From: Polydactylus sextarius
Lineage: Eukaryota > Chordata > Actinopteri > Polynemidae
DNA: 64,000 bases
Direction: 5' to 3'
Assembly (NCBI GenBank): GCA_016801845.1
Contig: CM028912.1
Location: 3,697,001-3,761,000, forward strand
Below, piece after piece: positions 1 to 13,700 of the stretch (position 1 is the first letter of the stretch; every line of letters starts with the position of its first letter). Both the position numbers and the translations under genes were made by a program. The notes beneath the pieces were generated by a model. It saw only the letters and a program-made list of their open reading frames with translations. It searched no databases and had not been told where the DNA came from.

Positions 1-1414
1 TATATGAAGAACTGTTTCCTTGCAAACATCACAAAAGTGAGAGCTTTGAGGAAAACCGTAGTAGTGTCATCCACTGGTGTGGAGTGTAGGTGGCATTGTC
101 TCACTAAAAACAGATCCCTGCAGCTTAATTAACCATAAGATAATCAGAGCTGCATGATTGATCACTTTCTATCAGTTCATCACTCTGACATTCACCAGAA
201 GGTGGTAAATTATCCTGTTAATCAGGTTTAGGGTATAAACTTTTACCAGTTTCTCACAGTCTCTTTTATATATAAACAATTAATGTCTCCAGGTTTTTTT
301 TTTTTTTTTGTTTTGCAAGTTTAAGAGGCAGGATAAAATGTTGGACATCGTAATAAATAAAAAAATAAATAAAAGAAAAAGAAAAGGAGACACTCAACTT
401 TGATCTGTTGATGATTATTAGTTAGTTCAGTATTTTTTGGTGGATATAATTGGAACACAAGAAGTCAAATTATTTACCTGGCACATTTAAAAAAAAAAAA
501 AAAAAAAGGTTTTAAATAGAAATTAGAAATATAAATAAAATAGATATATAAATATAATTGAAAATTATCATGAGAAGAATAATAAAGACTGAATATAACT
601 GATCATGTAGCCATAATATTACAATCTGGCTATAAAATGAATTGTTGAGTTGTCATTAACATGAGTCTACAACAGTGCAATGCTGCCCTCTTGTGTTGAA
701 CTTTGAGGTTAAAGATGTAACATTATATCACATCCACTCATCATTTAAGAGCAGTATCTTGAATTTGAACTAATATCTGAATGATGTAAATGTAGATAAT
801 CCATCCTACATTGTTTCAGTATTTATTGGCCAAGCGTCACTGACTGTCGGAGCCGTTTCTCTGAGGTCTGTGAGGCTCCTCTGAGTCGGAGGGAAATCTT
901 TAACGACCTCTTGTTTCAACTCAGACTCAGTGAAACCTGCTTCTCTCTGAGCACTTCACCAGGTGTGAGTCTGCCTGTGTGGTCTGTCTGAAGAGGGGAA
1001 ATCCAATAATAGTTCTCACTGGTTGTCATGGCGAAGTCTCCTTGCAGCCCCTGCAGAGGTGATGTCATCGACGGCCAATCAGCACACAGGATGGTAGGGT
1101 ATAATGTACTGCTTCCACGGTGCAGAGGTTACTCATGAAGAAGTCTGGAAAACAAATCAGTCTGAAACTGAGATCCTGACATTTTTGACAGAGTTTTACA
1201 TATTTTATTCAACAGTCTGACTTTAATTTCTAACCTTTAATTTATTTTTTTTAGCAAGACGCATTTTTCAGAAGTAACACAAACTCATAAACTGTGAACC
1301 TGAAGGGAACTGTAATGAGTATTGTTACTGAAATGAGGCTCCAGTAGACGTTCATGCAGCTGCAATGTCTGCAAACCAATGTTTTTAATGAATGATCACA
1401 GAAGTCATTTGTAG

Positions 1415-1455
<41 letters not shown>

Positions 1456-2800
1456 CGATACATCTGTGGATAATTGGATGCATTTATCACAGTGAGGCTA
1501 GTGAGAGTGTAATTACCACTTACAGCAGTAGTTTCCTAGCTGAAGGTACTTGTTCCTCAGGGGAAACTTCAGCAGATACAGTAGCACAGCTGCAGGGGAT
1601 ACAGTACGTGCATGTATGCATTTGTGTTCAGGAGGAACATCGACACACATGCACCACTGATCTGTTCGGCTACTGACGGCAACAAAACATCAACCTGTGT
1701 CAACACCAGCTATTGTAGCTGAACCTGTAGAAACAAATGTTTACTTCAAGTAAACCCTTCAAGTGATTGAACGATCCAATTTCTTTATATCTAAATGTTC
1801 ATAGTATAAATACAAGGGGAAAAAATGAGGCCCAGTATTTTGATTGGACACACAAAAGCAAATATAGTTAAGAAACAAAACATAGCTCAAGAAGTAGGAT
1901 GAAGAGACTTATGTTTACAAAAAGATTAGGAACTGGGAAGCAAAAATAAACACTAATACACATGTCATACATAATATTCAACCTCTGTAACATTACTTAA
2001 GATGCCATTTGAAGCTGCAAAAATCCCCAGTTAATAAGTATCATGATTAGTACATATTTGTTTACTGCACTTACTATTATGATAATCCATGTAAATAAGT
2101 AAAACATTTTTAAAAGATAAGACCTCTGTCATAGCTTTTTTAGTGTCTAATTTTGTATTTACATCACTGCTAAACACCCATCTCATGTGTTTATTTAAAA
2201 TAAAAGTATAGTCACAGGCGGTTTAAGTGCCTTGAAATAAATGTTTTTATGATTTAGCGCTGTACAAAGAAACTTGACTTGATTAGCTGGTCACAAGAAA
2301 ATACTATTTCCTGTAAATTGTGATGTTAATAAAAGATAAATCAGCTCGTCTTAATTACATGTTCGGTGTAATCTGATGTTATTTCATGATGCTCTGGGGC
2401 AGTACAACAACTCTGTGCATGTGCAACACTGTGGATGTGAGCTGCTAGGAAACAATATAAATATTATAGAATTTACAGACTTTAAATAGACTTTATATGA
2501 TAATTGATACGCTTTCCATGAATGACTGATGTGGCGATTGTCAGTCCTCATTGACTTTAGCTGTATCCTAAAATACAGGGGCAGCAGATGGTGCTATAGT
2601 GCAACAGAAAAAAGTTGAAAAGGTTAAACTCCAACTGTTTTATAGTGCACAAACCTGATCTTTAAAACCCTCACAAACCAAGACCTCCACAGTTTAACTG
2701 TCCACAGAACCAGCATGATCTTAGACCGGCACTGTTTCATTTTTATTTGCTTTTCTAGAGAATATTAAAGATATTCAAATACTTTCATCATCTATCTGCT
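1..2800. other. Intergenic, AT-rich, no gene recognised
   Basis: I see no splice-supported coding exon here. Visible content is poly-A and poly-T runs, one CA microsatellite (listed separately) and, around 840-1140, a less AT-rich block with a CCAAT-type motif near 1075. That block could be regulatory or part of a non-coding transcript; nothing in the sequence decides it. By human synteny the next gene upstream of serpine3 should be fam124a, but no fam124a exon was recognised. Confidence 0.5.
1417..1452. repeat. (CA)18 microsatellite
   Basis: A perfect run of 18 CA units. It makes open reading frames of Thr-His or Cys-Val repeats on the two strands, which are artefacts. Confidence 0.95.
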
Positions 2801-2849
2801 GTCTCCTTGTGCTCAAAATAACAACCACAAACAATTTTCCCATGGTTCT

Positions 2850-3075
2850 CCAGAGCCACGCTCGTGTTCCTACGCGGGACACGTCCCCTCACGTCGCCTC
2901 TCTCCCAGTGCCAGCACTAGTGCCTCTAATCCGCCGTGGCGTACCTGGCAGATCGCTCTGGCGACACCGGCGTTGTTGCAGCCTGGCCCGGCCCTGCACA
3001 CCAGCATCCCCTCTAATCCCTCCCCGCCTGAACAACCCAAAGGCCCAGCTGCCTGAGGGGAAGTAGGGCACTGGA
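2850..3075. other. GC-rich block in AT-rich intergenic DNA, candidate regulatory element
   Basis: About 225 bp of clearly higher GC and CpG content stands alone in AT-rich sequence. It contains two TAATCC motifs of the type bound by bicoid-class (OTX/PITX) homeodomain proteins. Both strands have short open frames with low-complexity composition and no recognisable domain, so I do not call a gene. It could be a conserved non-coding element, a CpG island of a non-coding transcript, or an old exon. Confidence 0.3.
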
Positions 3076-4289
3076 GGTGAAGCAGAATGAGTCGAGTCAG
3101 TCGCAACGAAATGAGCTCAGTGCATCTCTGCTCAAAGCTCAAAAACTCAACTCTGGAGATAAAACAATATCGATTCAAATGGCTTTTACTCAGACATGCT
3201 GCTCTGCAGCCACAATATTTTCAGTGTTTGTCTTCCTCCTTTTATTTTCTTTCTTTTTTTTATTGTTCACACCACTTTCTTCCAAACTTTTGACTTTCAA
3301 ATGTCAAACATGGGAACATTTTACAACTCATATCTATCACCCTGTCAGTCAATCAAGGACAATGCTATTAACGTATTTTGCATCAGTTCCAAGTTAAGTC
3401 CCAAGTTAGTTTTACTCAGGTTTTAAGCGCTTGAGGGAAAGTTCTTGGCAGGTTACAAGTCTTTATAAACAAACTGCAAATCAGTTTCTCACACTGAGTT
3501 CCCTCTGAAGACTTCACTCACATCTCTCCATCCAGGATTGCAACAAAAACTCTTTGTTTTGCTTCTTTTCGAGCGTTTTCAATACAAATTTCACTGCAGA
3601 TGGATGCAAATGTCAGTTGTTTGACTGAAGCAAGGTACATCTACATCTGTATGCAAAACCAGTCCATTCAGTTCAACACAAGAACAAATAATGGATGAAG
3701 ATACAAACAACAACACTGTGTCTTATTCAGTGAGAAGGAGACGACACAATGGAGGAGAAGATGCTTGGGACAGACACAAAAACTTCAGGAAAGGAAAGGA
3801 ACTAAAATTAAACCAGACTGGAAACAACCTGCAGGGATCCAGAGACCAGTGGGAGGAGGACAGTGTTTCATATTGTGGATGAACAAATACAGGTCACCTC
3901 CATCCTAAGGGCGTCATTGATGCAGGTGGAGAAAGACTGGAACAAGGAAAAGTGGGAAAAGTAAAACTCCTGGCTTCTGGAGTCTCTCCACATCATTAAT
4001 TAGGATCTGGTGACAAGGAGGTAGAAAAAAAACTAACCTTAGAGTAACAGAGTTTGTGACTCAATGCTGCACACTCCTCCTCCTTCTTCATTCATCAACA
4101 TCATATTTTCCTGCAAGGTCAAAGGTCGGAGTGTGCTGCAGTGAGAGGTCTGAATGGAGAGCCTGGGGACAGACTCCACCAGTTAGGGATTAAGTTGTTG
4201 CCGTGTGGAGAAAGGTGGAGGCGTCGCAGAGTCACACAGACACTTATCAATGAGCGTATGTGATGATAGAAGGAGAAATTCTCATGGAT

Positions 4290-4335
4290 AAATAATAATA
4301 ATAATAATAATAATGATGATGATAATAATAATGAT
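4290..4335. repeat. (AAT)n/(GAT)n microsatellite
   Basis: Imperfect trinucleotide repeat of AAT units passing into GAT units. Confidence 0.85.
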
Positions 4336-4974
4336 AAAACAAACTGACATATATGTACCGTGTTAGGGATTAGTATATAACATGTATCTCTTGATTAACG
4401 CCTACATCCAAACACTAATGCTGAAATATTCACTTTCTATCATGATGAATGAGGTTAGAAAATATCCCAACAATGTCATGGTGGATGGTGTTTGGGCTAC
4501 AGAATATATAGTGCTGCTTTAAAAACAGTGTCAACACATTTTAAGAATTCTATGCAGGATCATTGAAATAACTCTACAACAACAAAAACAACTGATTCAG
4601 TAGTTTATCAAGGTAAAGTTGGTGGTTTTAGTGACTCTGATGTGAATATTTTCTGGTTTTCACATCATAAATCAAACATGTTTGAATTTCTTTAAACTAC
4701 CAAATTAGACAAAAAATAAGCAAAAAGAACAGTTAATTGCAGACTGAGTTTGTAATTGCTCTTGTAATTTTCCATAACAAGCTAGTAGTGTTAGGAGAAC
4801 ATAAGTAGAAAAACTAAAAGACTTTTGGGATTAAAAAGATCGGTAGGTGGATCCCCAACAGACCCTGAGCAGATGAATTTACCCTAATGACGTGTGTTTA
4901 TACATTTTGTGCCAATGAATCAGGTAAATGTAAAGATATTTAAGTGAAAAATCTGACCTGAGTGACCTCAAAAG

Positions 4975-5060
4975 AAAACAGTCAGAAAATCACTAAACTC
5001 ACCAGGATTCACCCTCTGGGAACCATGAATATCTGAACAAACACATCTAGAAATTCTCCA
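4975..5060 (+). repeat. Fragment of a percomorph dispersed repeat
   Basis: The phrase around 5005-5035 (a CCTCTGGGAACC core followed by ATGAAT) matches, from memory, a degraded dispersed repeat common in spiny-rayed fish genomes. Only a short piece remains. Identification rests on phrase similarity. Confidence 0.4.
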
Positions 5061-6825
5061 GATGTTTCAATCTGCACTAAAACAAACAGCTGTGGCTTAA
5101 CATGTATAAACCAACAGCAAACAGGCATTTTGATACCACTTTGTATCCTCTATGTATCCATGAATATTTGTAGAAATCACTATGGGAAAGCATCCAATAG
5201 CTGATCAGACTTGGCGATTTACAGATTAACATTACTGTGGCTAAAAATGTTTAAAACATCAGCAAACAGGTATTTTGCTACTTAAATGTTTATTTCATTA
5301 AATGGTCTCAACCATATGTGCACAGCTTTGCCAGGAAAATGTTAGTCATCGGCTTTCAGACAGATTTTTTATCTTCTGCTCATAAAGATTTGACCCGTTG
5401 AAAGTCAGAGAAGCTCTGTCCTGTAGTAGAGCAGCGTTGGCTGTAGCCTCGTACAAACTGTTTGGCACAGCAGGTCACTACTTCAGCTGTAACCGAGTGG
5501 CAGCCGACCAAACTGTGGGGGTAAACTGGCAGCTCAAAGAGCAGAGTGTTGTTAATATTAGCATGTAGTTATGAAATATTGCCAAGTGCTGATAATTACC
5601 TGCACAGATGAGTTTAGATTCATATTTCTTTTATCTCTTCCCACCGCTGCTCCACCCTCCATCAGCAGCAGCGTTTCACTTTACACTCGGTCCAGACATC
5701 AAACTCAAAACAGAACAAATCATTATCTCTACTTCACAAATAAAAACTTCTCACATTATGCTCCTAAAAAGGCCTCACCACCGCCAAGATAAAAGCTGCC
5801 ATTTATATGGTGGTGTCCATTCAAATGATTGTCTTTTTTTTTGTTTACTGTGACATCTCATCTCTCCTCCATCAAAGTCCTTAACATAACAAATTCCTGT
5901 GAGTCCTGCGAGTTGAGTTTTAAAGAATGTGGCGATTACATTTAATGAAGCCAAAGCCACTGTTACACTAATTAGTCAAGTCCAGTAATGGCTGGAATCC
6001 CCCTGTTGGACAAAGCGGCCAAATACCTGATAGCTACCAATCATGTTCTCTCCTTCATGGGAAAAAATGTCCTCAATTTATTTTGCTGGCCATCATGTCC
6101 CCAATTAAGAGGGACAGTTGAGGGGAGATAACAAGCAGATTTGATATTAGGTGAAATAAGGGCAATTCTTTATGTCTCTATATTCATTCACAATATGTGG
6201 ATTCATGTTGAGCTTTAAAAGTAGAAATATCACTAAAATGTTCATACTCTGTGTTGAATCTGTACTTAACAACCAGTTCGGCTTTTCGCCCTGAAGTGAG
6301 AAGTGAATTAGACAGAAGTTTCTTAATTTACTCCACTTGCTCTCGCTGCAATATCTCCACATTAAAACAGCAGTTAAGAGCAGGAAATGACGGATCTTTT
6401 CATGTCGACTCAGTAAAGCTTTATCTGGGTAATTGCTTTAAAGTGTAATGACATTCAAAGAGCTAATTCCTGTCAACGGATTAGAGAAATGTCTTGCAGC
6501 TTTATCTGTTATAGAGAAACTGAAGATTTTCGCTGCTGCTGTCTCTTTCTCTCACACTCACATTCTCTGAATAGACAAGGGAACAGGATGACTGGATTGT
6601 ACTTTTCTGTATCTGAATTGTTATTAAATCAATATCTTGTGTCGATATCTTTAATCTAGACTGAGATAGCTACTGGATCGATAACTGAGATGTATTTGAG
6701 AACATCTTATAAAAGGCCTATTAAGAAGCTAAAAAGTGGTGGTGCAGACTGTAATATCACTGGATGCTTAACCATGACATGTTGTATAATTCACTAACTT
6801 TAACATCTTCCCAAGATGTATTTAA

Positions 6826-7020
6826 ACGTACCTAAGGACTTTGGTGATCCTCTGACTTTCACTTTCGATGCCAACAAGAGGCAGACACTTCCAGTTTGAG
6901 TGAAATGTCCTGAAAAGCTGACGACAATTACTCCTGCTTCAGTTGCAGCAAATATTGACAAGCTAACATGCTAAACTACTGATTATACCTGCTAAACATC
7001 AACGTGTTAGCAACCTGCCA
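6826..7020 (-). repeat. Fragment of a percomorph dispersed repeat, reverse orientation
   Basis: The segment carries the reverse complement of the same family: a TTTGGTGATCC core, a CCAACAAGAGGCAGAC stretch, then AACATGCTAAAC and similar GCTAAC-type words. It is strongly degraded. Confidence 0.4.
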
Positions 7021-7879
7021 TACTAGTGGTAGCTCACTGAGGGTAACATGTTCCTACACTCAGTATTGCAATAAACAAGGTGGAAACAAATTTTATCTTC
7101 ATCTTGATTTGAACAGATGTTTTCATCCACTGATTTCTCCCTTATTTGACAGTTTCTATATGACTATATTCTGTAAATTGACTAATTAAATGTGCCTTGA
7201 TTGACTGAGATGTCGTTACTCTTCACATGCTGGAGCAGCGACATGTCCATGATGAGTGAGTCCAAATTCCTCCGAGTGAAACTAATTAGAAACGCTGACA
7301 CAACAATGTGAAGTTCAGAGCAGTAATGTCTTTTGATCAACACAACAAAAGGCCAATGACTTGTGTAAACACAACAGATCTTTATCTGTAACATGTATTC
7401 GACACTTTATAACCATAAAAGAAAAATATAATCCATGTGAAAAGGCACAAAGAGACCATAGTAGCTGTTTTAATTTCCTGTGCAGTAAATTTTACATTTA
7501 ATCATCATAATAAGTTTTATTTCCATGACCATATTAACCCCTGAGGACGTGTGAATACCTAATAATATTATAAATCTTGACACGGCTCAGCCTGTCAACT
7601 AATAACGAAGGACCTGACTTTCATCCACATTCATTTGGGTTTATATTGCACTTTAGGTGCATGGCTGCCAACCAAATATGCAATAAATCAAATTACCACA
7701 AACCAGTTGACACATAATCAATATAGAGGGTGTGGGGCCCGGCTGTGGTCTGGAAATAAAAGCCCTTGTGGCTTTGTACCATAAAGGAGAAAATCTCAAA
7801 TGGGAATCAGGCTGAACAAACACAGTGATGAAACAAATTTGAAGCATGAGACAACAACTAACTCGACTCTGTCCAAACT

Positions 7880-8180
7880 TTCTTTAAGAAATCAGTACGA
7901 CTCTCAGATAAAGATCCATTTATGAAGCAGTAATAAACAGCTGTTTGTCTTTATTAATTTATAGTAGATTATTTACATTAACAAGAACAGAGTTGGGGTT
8001 GCCAGGTTGTGCAAAATTCTTCTGGAGATTTAAGAAATCATATAAGATGACTTATGAGAAAGTGAGAAAAAGGGGACCAATGGTTTGTAACTTACTAACA
8101 TATAAAACAACATGTGCTTGCAAAGTGTTAAGCTTATTAATGGCTCATAACTAATCTATAAAGCATAAGCAAGTGATTGA
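7880..8180 (+). repeat. Outer direct repeat next to the foldback element
   Basis: A TTCTTTAAGAAATCA core followed by ATGAAGCAGTAATAAA and then TGTGCTTGCAAAGTG recurs in the same order and orientation at about 8850-8965. The two copies flank the inverted repeats at 8211-8760. The arrangement suggests a composite or nested DNA-element remnant. Confidence 0.45.
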
Positions 8181-8210
8181 TTAAACTGATGATCCAGAGT
8201 AATTTCACCA

Positions 8211-8760
8211 CGTTGATCGAAGTAATATTGAGTTTGACAGTCTTTTGTTTTCACAACCAAATAGCCGAAAGTATGATGAAGCAATGAAAGGAAATGGGGC
8301 AGCCAGCCAAACATATTTATACTGACATTTATTAACCACTAATAAAGCTCAAAATATCACTTATCTTCATCACTAGCATGAATACAGTCTCTACACATAA
8401 ACCAGTCGATGTGTCCATGAAGAGCAAGGAAAATGGTGAATCTGCTGATGTGGAACACCCTTCATCACAAGTTATGAAAACAAGATGTTGGGTAAGTCTT
8501 GTAAAACAGTGTTTTTAATAAACTCTTGGTTCACTTACTAAGTTATCAGTGCTTCAGTTTATGTGTAGGGACCCTATTCATGCTACTGCTGAAGTGAAGT
8601 GATATTTTGAGCTTTATTAGTGGTTAAAAAATGACAATTTAGATATGTTTGGCTGGCTGCCCCATTTACTTTCATTGTTAACTATTTGGTTGTGAAAACA
8701 AAAGACGGTCAAACTTCGATATTAATTCAACCAATGTAAAATATCTGTTGAGATTGAGTT
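8211..8760. mobile_element. Foldback (MITE-like) element with long imperfect inverted repeats
   Basis: The left arm (about 8216-8402) and right arm (about 8558-8735) are reverse complements with scattered mismatches. Shared words include GGCAGCCAGCCAAACATAT, AATAAAGCTCAAAATATCAC and CACAACCAAATAG. About 155 bp of unique sequence lies between them. There is no coding capacity, so it would be a non-autonomous DNA-element remnant. Family not recognised; target-site duplications were not resolved. Confidence 0.65.
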
Positions 8761-8849
8761 TGACTCTGGGTTCAAATCACTTTAACCATTAATGACACAA
8801 TAACAGTTAATAACACAACATATAAAAGCTGATTTGATTCTGTTTTTCT

Positions 8850-8965
8850 TTTTTTTTCTTTAAGAAATCACGACCACTCTCAGACTTTTTATGAAGCAAT
8901 AATAAAAGTAAGTACATTAACTTTATTAATAGGTTAATTAAATAATTTATGTGCTTGTAAAGTGT
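8850..8965 (+). repeat. Second copy of the outer direct repeat
   Basis: Matches the copy at 7880-8180 over the TTCTTTAAGAAATCA, ATGAAGCAATAATAAA and TGTGCTTGTAAAGTG words, in direct orientation and with a deletion relative to the first copy. Confidence 0.45.
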
Positions 8966-9394
8966 CTATAAAACCTTAGAAATAATTGATGTTCTAACAG
9001 TTAAGAATTGACAGTTTCAAACCTTTAAAGCTCAGAGTGGTAAAGTTAACCTGTATATAATGACACATTGGTTTTAACTGGGGGTTATGTGTTGGACTAT
9101 TTGGCCAATTAAACGTATAAAGAGAATAAAAAACGTGCTAATTAATGAGTTTAAGAGTTGCTGGTATGTGGATTTTGTAACTTGTGGACAGAGCCAGACT
9201 CAGTGTTTCTCTTTGTTTGCATTTTTTATGTTAAACTTTGAGGTTATCACAGGTCATTTCAGATCAAATGTCTCAGGTTAATATTATTATAATTAAGGGA
9301 TTATTATGATCACATTTCTGATTCTTTAATCTGTCTTCCCTTACATGAAAGTCTTTCAAATGTCTATTTATAGTAAATCTATATCATTAAAATG

Positions 9395-9848
9395 TCACAG
9401 ACAGCGCGTGTCACGCTGTGCACGAGTGTGTTTTTTTTTTTTTCTTTCCTCTGCCTGGTTTGGGATTTGCTGGTCGGTGACATGCCTCCCTCCGCCTGGC
9501 TCCTTATAGCCCCGGGGGAGGCAGGAATCCCGGACGAGTGGTACGGACATCGCCGACGGAGACCGGCGGAGCGTTCCCCTTTAAACACGGTCTTATGACT
9601 ACAGGCTGCTTCAGAGACCAGTCGACTCGGCCCGGAGGAACCGGACCAGAGACCTGACAACCGGGGACAGCGGAGAAAAACGACTCTGTGAGGAGACACC
9701 GGAGACAAGTGACGAGACAACCGGGACACATTTCACCTCCTACCCGCCCCGCAAAGGCTGAATGGTCGGTGACAAATCTGACAGAACCGGTGGAGTTTAA
9801 ACGGATACTACCTCACCTGCCTGTAGGTACCATTCAACATCTCACCTG
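9395..9848 (+). promoter_or_regulatory. CpG-rich promoter and probable non-coding exon 1 of serpine3
   Basis: GC and CpG content rises sharply from about 9460 to 9790. A donor-like CTG|GTAAGA follows at 9849, and an acceptor CACAG at 10688-10692 precedes the coding exon, so a 5'-UTR exon ending at 9848 is inferred. A 12-codon upstream frame (9762-9800) would lie in this leader. The transcription start is not resolved. A second acceptor at 10707 is an alternative. Confidence 0.55.
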
Positions 9849-10759
9849 GTAAGATAATAAATATTATAATAACCACCAGAGTCAATTCAGTCAGAAGATT
9901 TTCTTGTCTATTACTGAGATTGATCAGGTTATTATGGCACCATGATGTCTGAATTAATCACTATAATTAAAGAGGCTGTAACTTAACAAAATAAAAGTCC
10001 TGACTTTAAAATCTTACTTGACAACTAAAGTTTTAAGTTTAAAGGACAAATACCACTTGATTAATCAATAAATGAAGATACATACCTTTATTGTTTATGG
10101 AGTCTGGATGTTACAGCGGCTCTGTTGCAGAGTAAATATGCATAGATTAGACAAATAAAATGAAATACAATATTATATCATACAGCTAAATAGAGTTAAA
10201 TTGTGCATTATTATATGAGCAGCACTTTTATGTTAGTTTGAGTTGGATTTAGTAACATAACTAAACTCCAAGACAGTTAAATGTAAATAAAAATGTATAG
10301 GTTTAATGCAGTATACAAAAGTTATTTGGTCAAGTAAAGTAATTAAAGCGCAGGACTTTTATTTTTGTTACTTTTATTCCTTGTCAACAATACCGTTATG
10401 ACTTATCTATAGGATAATAATGCTGCAGATATATATAAATATATACATATAAACTGTGCCCAAACACCTTGAATCAACAATAATCCTTAAATTATTCTGT
10501 CATAACAGACAGTTGCATGTGTATTAATATGCTGGTTGATGTGTTGACATTGATCATGACAATCATATAAAAACAGCTAAATCGATGTTTTGTGTTGTCT
10601 GACAAAATAAAATAAAAAAAGAATTGCTGATATCATGATACAATCACTGAAAGTCAACAGTTATCAATCATTTCCTTCCTCTGATTTCACAGGATTTCAT
10701 TTTCCAGACCACCTGTTGCACCTCCTGGACACGTCTTCTCGTCCTGTAGCTCTGAGGAA

Positions 10760-13700
10760 ATGCGTCGCCTGCCAGTGGCTTCACTCTTCATTTGCTTCTG
10801 GTTGGCAGAGAGAAGCCACTGCAACAGCAGCCTGCAGAGCAGCATGGGAGAGCTGCACACCAGGTTCACCGTCAGCCTGTACCACACGCTCACCGAAACG
10901 GAGAACAACTCCAACCTGATCGTGTCTCCGGTGAGCGTGTCCCTGTCTCTGGGGCTGCTGCAGCTCGGTGCCAGGGGCAACACGCTGGCTCAGCTAGAGA
11001 GGACGCTGGGATACAACGTGAACGGTAGGAGATTTTTCTCATGCAAAGGGTCAAAAAGGGGGAAAGCCTGTTCTAGAGGTAGCTTTAGCTGCTGCTGCTG
11101 TGGGCGTGAGGTTGCAGAGGTTGTTGGTGGCTCTCAGTGCTGTTGGTACCAGGTGGTGTGGAGCCGTGCTGCTGTTGCTGCTGCTACTGTTGCCGCTTTT
11201 GGTCCCTACAGAGCACAGTGGTGTCTGGAGCCATAATACCTGCCTCCACACCAACTCTAATCTCATTAACCACTTCTGCAGCTCGGCCTCGGGGTCGAGA
11301 GGTCAGTGTGTTTAATTACAAACAAAATGCAAGTTGCAGCTGCTGTTTCTTTTACCAACATGATGTCAGCGATGGAAATAGACGATAATGGGCTCTGATG
11401 TAGGAGGAAGGTTGACTCATCATAATCATAATCACCTAGGGCTGCATCTGTTATTTTAATAAATATATTTTGTTGATAAAATGAGAGAAAATAGTCAAAA
11501 AATGACCAAGGTTATTGTGTCAGATCACCAATATAAAACCCGGACAAAAATAATTAATAAAAATTATGTAAAACTGTCAAATATTTGACATTTTTCTTGA
11601 TAAATGACAATCAACTTATCATTTTAGATCTAAATTAGTAAAACAGATTGTTTAATCCTTTGTTGTACAAAAAAGATTCAAGGAAAATTATCATCCTTTG
11701 CCTGAAATTACTGTTTTTCTTAAAAAACATTTAGAGAAAAAGTGGATGTGACCATGTTTATGTCATATTCTTAAAAATAAGAGGTAACTGGGCTATTTCT
11801 AGCAGACAGCAAAAAAGCAGCAGCAGCAGCAGCAACAAAAAAGATAAAGAAAGATATAGTTGGCAGATAGAGATAAAGTGGATAGAGATTTTAAAAAAGA
11901 GCTATTTTTATGGACACTTGGATTGAGATCAAAATAAGAGCAAGAAGAAAAAGAAAATAAAAACATGCTCAAGCGTGACCAAGAACCAACCTTCAACTGA
12001 TAATAAATAATAAAGAGTTCAGTTCACTGTTACATATGAGACTATCTCACTTCAGTTTGTATTATTTTATCTCTAAATGCTGCGAGTTTATCACAGATGA
12101 GAAGCCGAGTTGAAGTCAAATAAAAAGGGACATGGAGCTCGAAGCTGCTGAGCTGAAAATATTGATGTTATGATTATTATCACAAGACATTTATATACTG
12201 AATCTCCAGATCTGTGAAGTTAATAAAATGTTCCTTGTCTTCTACATCTGTTATTGCCCCACAGACGCTCAGGTACAAGACTTCCTGCTCCACTCACACA
12301 GCGACGTGAGCAACAGCAGCCAGGGGATGTGGCTGCACCAGACCTGCACGTTATTCATCCAGAGCGGCGTCCGGCTGCTGACTGAGTTCACGCAACACGC
12401 GGCGTCCTGGGCCAACACCAGCGTGGTCCGAGCCAACTTCAGCCAACCCAACCACACTCTCAGCCAGCCGGAGAGATCAGGGCACCACCATGGTAATTGA
12501 GACAGCTTTATGCAACAGTTAGACCTCAGCTAATCAGAGTACTTTTTTTTTTTTTTTTGAAAATAAATGAAATTAGCTTGTGTAATATGAGAGGATTTGT
12601 TTGTAGTGAAACCCACAGAGAATTATCAACATCCCTGCAGCTCTTTGTAGCCTCTTCAAGCCGATTGTTTTGGTTTTCAAACCATGTTCAGTTCAGTTCT
12701 GGCACAATTGCCAACATCATCTCTGATTTCTGATGAACCCACTCCGCTAATGTTCGACAACAGATTAAGTTAATGTGTGACTGAGGAAGAAAAGTGGAAT
12801 ATTTGGCAGATATTTTTCTGAAATGTTGGATATTTTGGTGAAAAAAATAAAATCCAAAAATGAGACACTCACCATATAATAATGTGTCTCCGGTTCTTCT
12901 GGATGTATAGATACACAACTTTTTCTTTTATGGCTGCCATGTTGGAGTTCTTCTGCCCCCTGGTGACCAAAAAACAAACAAACAAAAACAAACAAAAATG
13001 TCTTATAACTCTTAAATTGTTTAGGGTGTTTTGTGACCAGTCCAGAAAAAAAAGAGATGTTAGATGATGTTTTGAATGTACTTCACAACTACAACACCAT
13101 TGGCATCAGTTACAAATTTACAGTCTGTTACTTCTACATGCTCAAGACAACATGAGCCAATTCTCAAGAGACCTATCTAAAAGATGTGTTGCAGACCACA
13201 TGCCCTTTGTATTAAACTTTGACCTTCCCTTGTTCCGTGTCCCAGATGAGACGTGGCCCCTCCAGTCAGGAAGCAGCAGCGGGGAGCTGTCGGGCTCCGG
13301 CGAGGCCCAGGCTGAGGCCCTGTGGTGGGGCCACAGGCTGCAGATGGCTCTGGTCAACACGGTGGCCTTCAGGGGCATCTGGCAGAAACAGTTCCTCTTC
13401 ACCAACACCCAGAACCTGCCCTTCACCCTCTCAGACGGGAACATTATCAAAGTGCCTATGATGTATCAGGCTACAGAGGTCAGCATCGGTAAGAAAAACC
13501 ACCTCCTCGTCCACTAAAAGAGAAAAAACAAGCTCTTGTTTCAACAGAGCCAGACTTATTCTGTTCTCGCTTCTTAAGAGTTTGGCTTTGAAAGAAAATA
13601 CATAATCTTAAAGCTTTAGTTAGGTCAAAAATATGAAAAAATATTGAGTAGATAAATCAGTAAAATATTCATTTCACACCTGAACTTGTGATGGTCGACA

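Larger units (their letters stand above)
3081..8200. other. Intergenic stretch with degraded repeats, no gene recognised
   Basis: No coding exon is supported. It holds an AAT-type microsatellite (4290-4335), fragments resembling a percomorph dispersed repeat (4975-5060 and 6826-7020), and two non-repetitive blocks (about 5985-6140 and 7500-7850) that look like possible conserved non-coding DNA but cannot be tested from one sequence. Confidence 0.5.

Noticed and set aside
1251..1676. Cys-Val and Thr-His repeat peptides
   Set aside because: Translation of the CA microsatellite.
2809..3178. Opposed open frames in the GC-rich block
   Set aside because: High GC removes stop codons by chance; neither strand gives a recognisable protein or splice pattern.
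1..9400. 3' exons of fam124a, expected from human synteny
   Set aside because: I searched the readable frames for a spliced, conserved C-terminus and found none; the gene may end upstream of the window or be elsewhere in this fish.
11025..11236. Continuation of the serpine3 frame beyond 11024
   Set aside because: It is intronic read-through of a CTG-rich low-complexity stretch; splicing to 12265 restores the serpin fold sequence.
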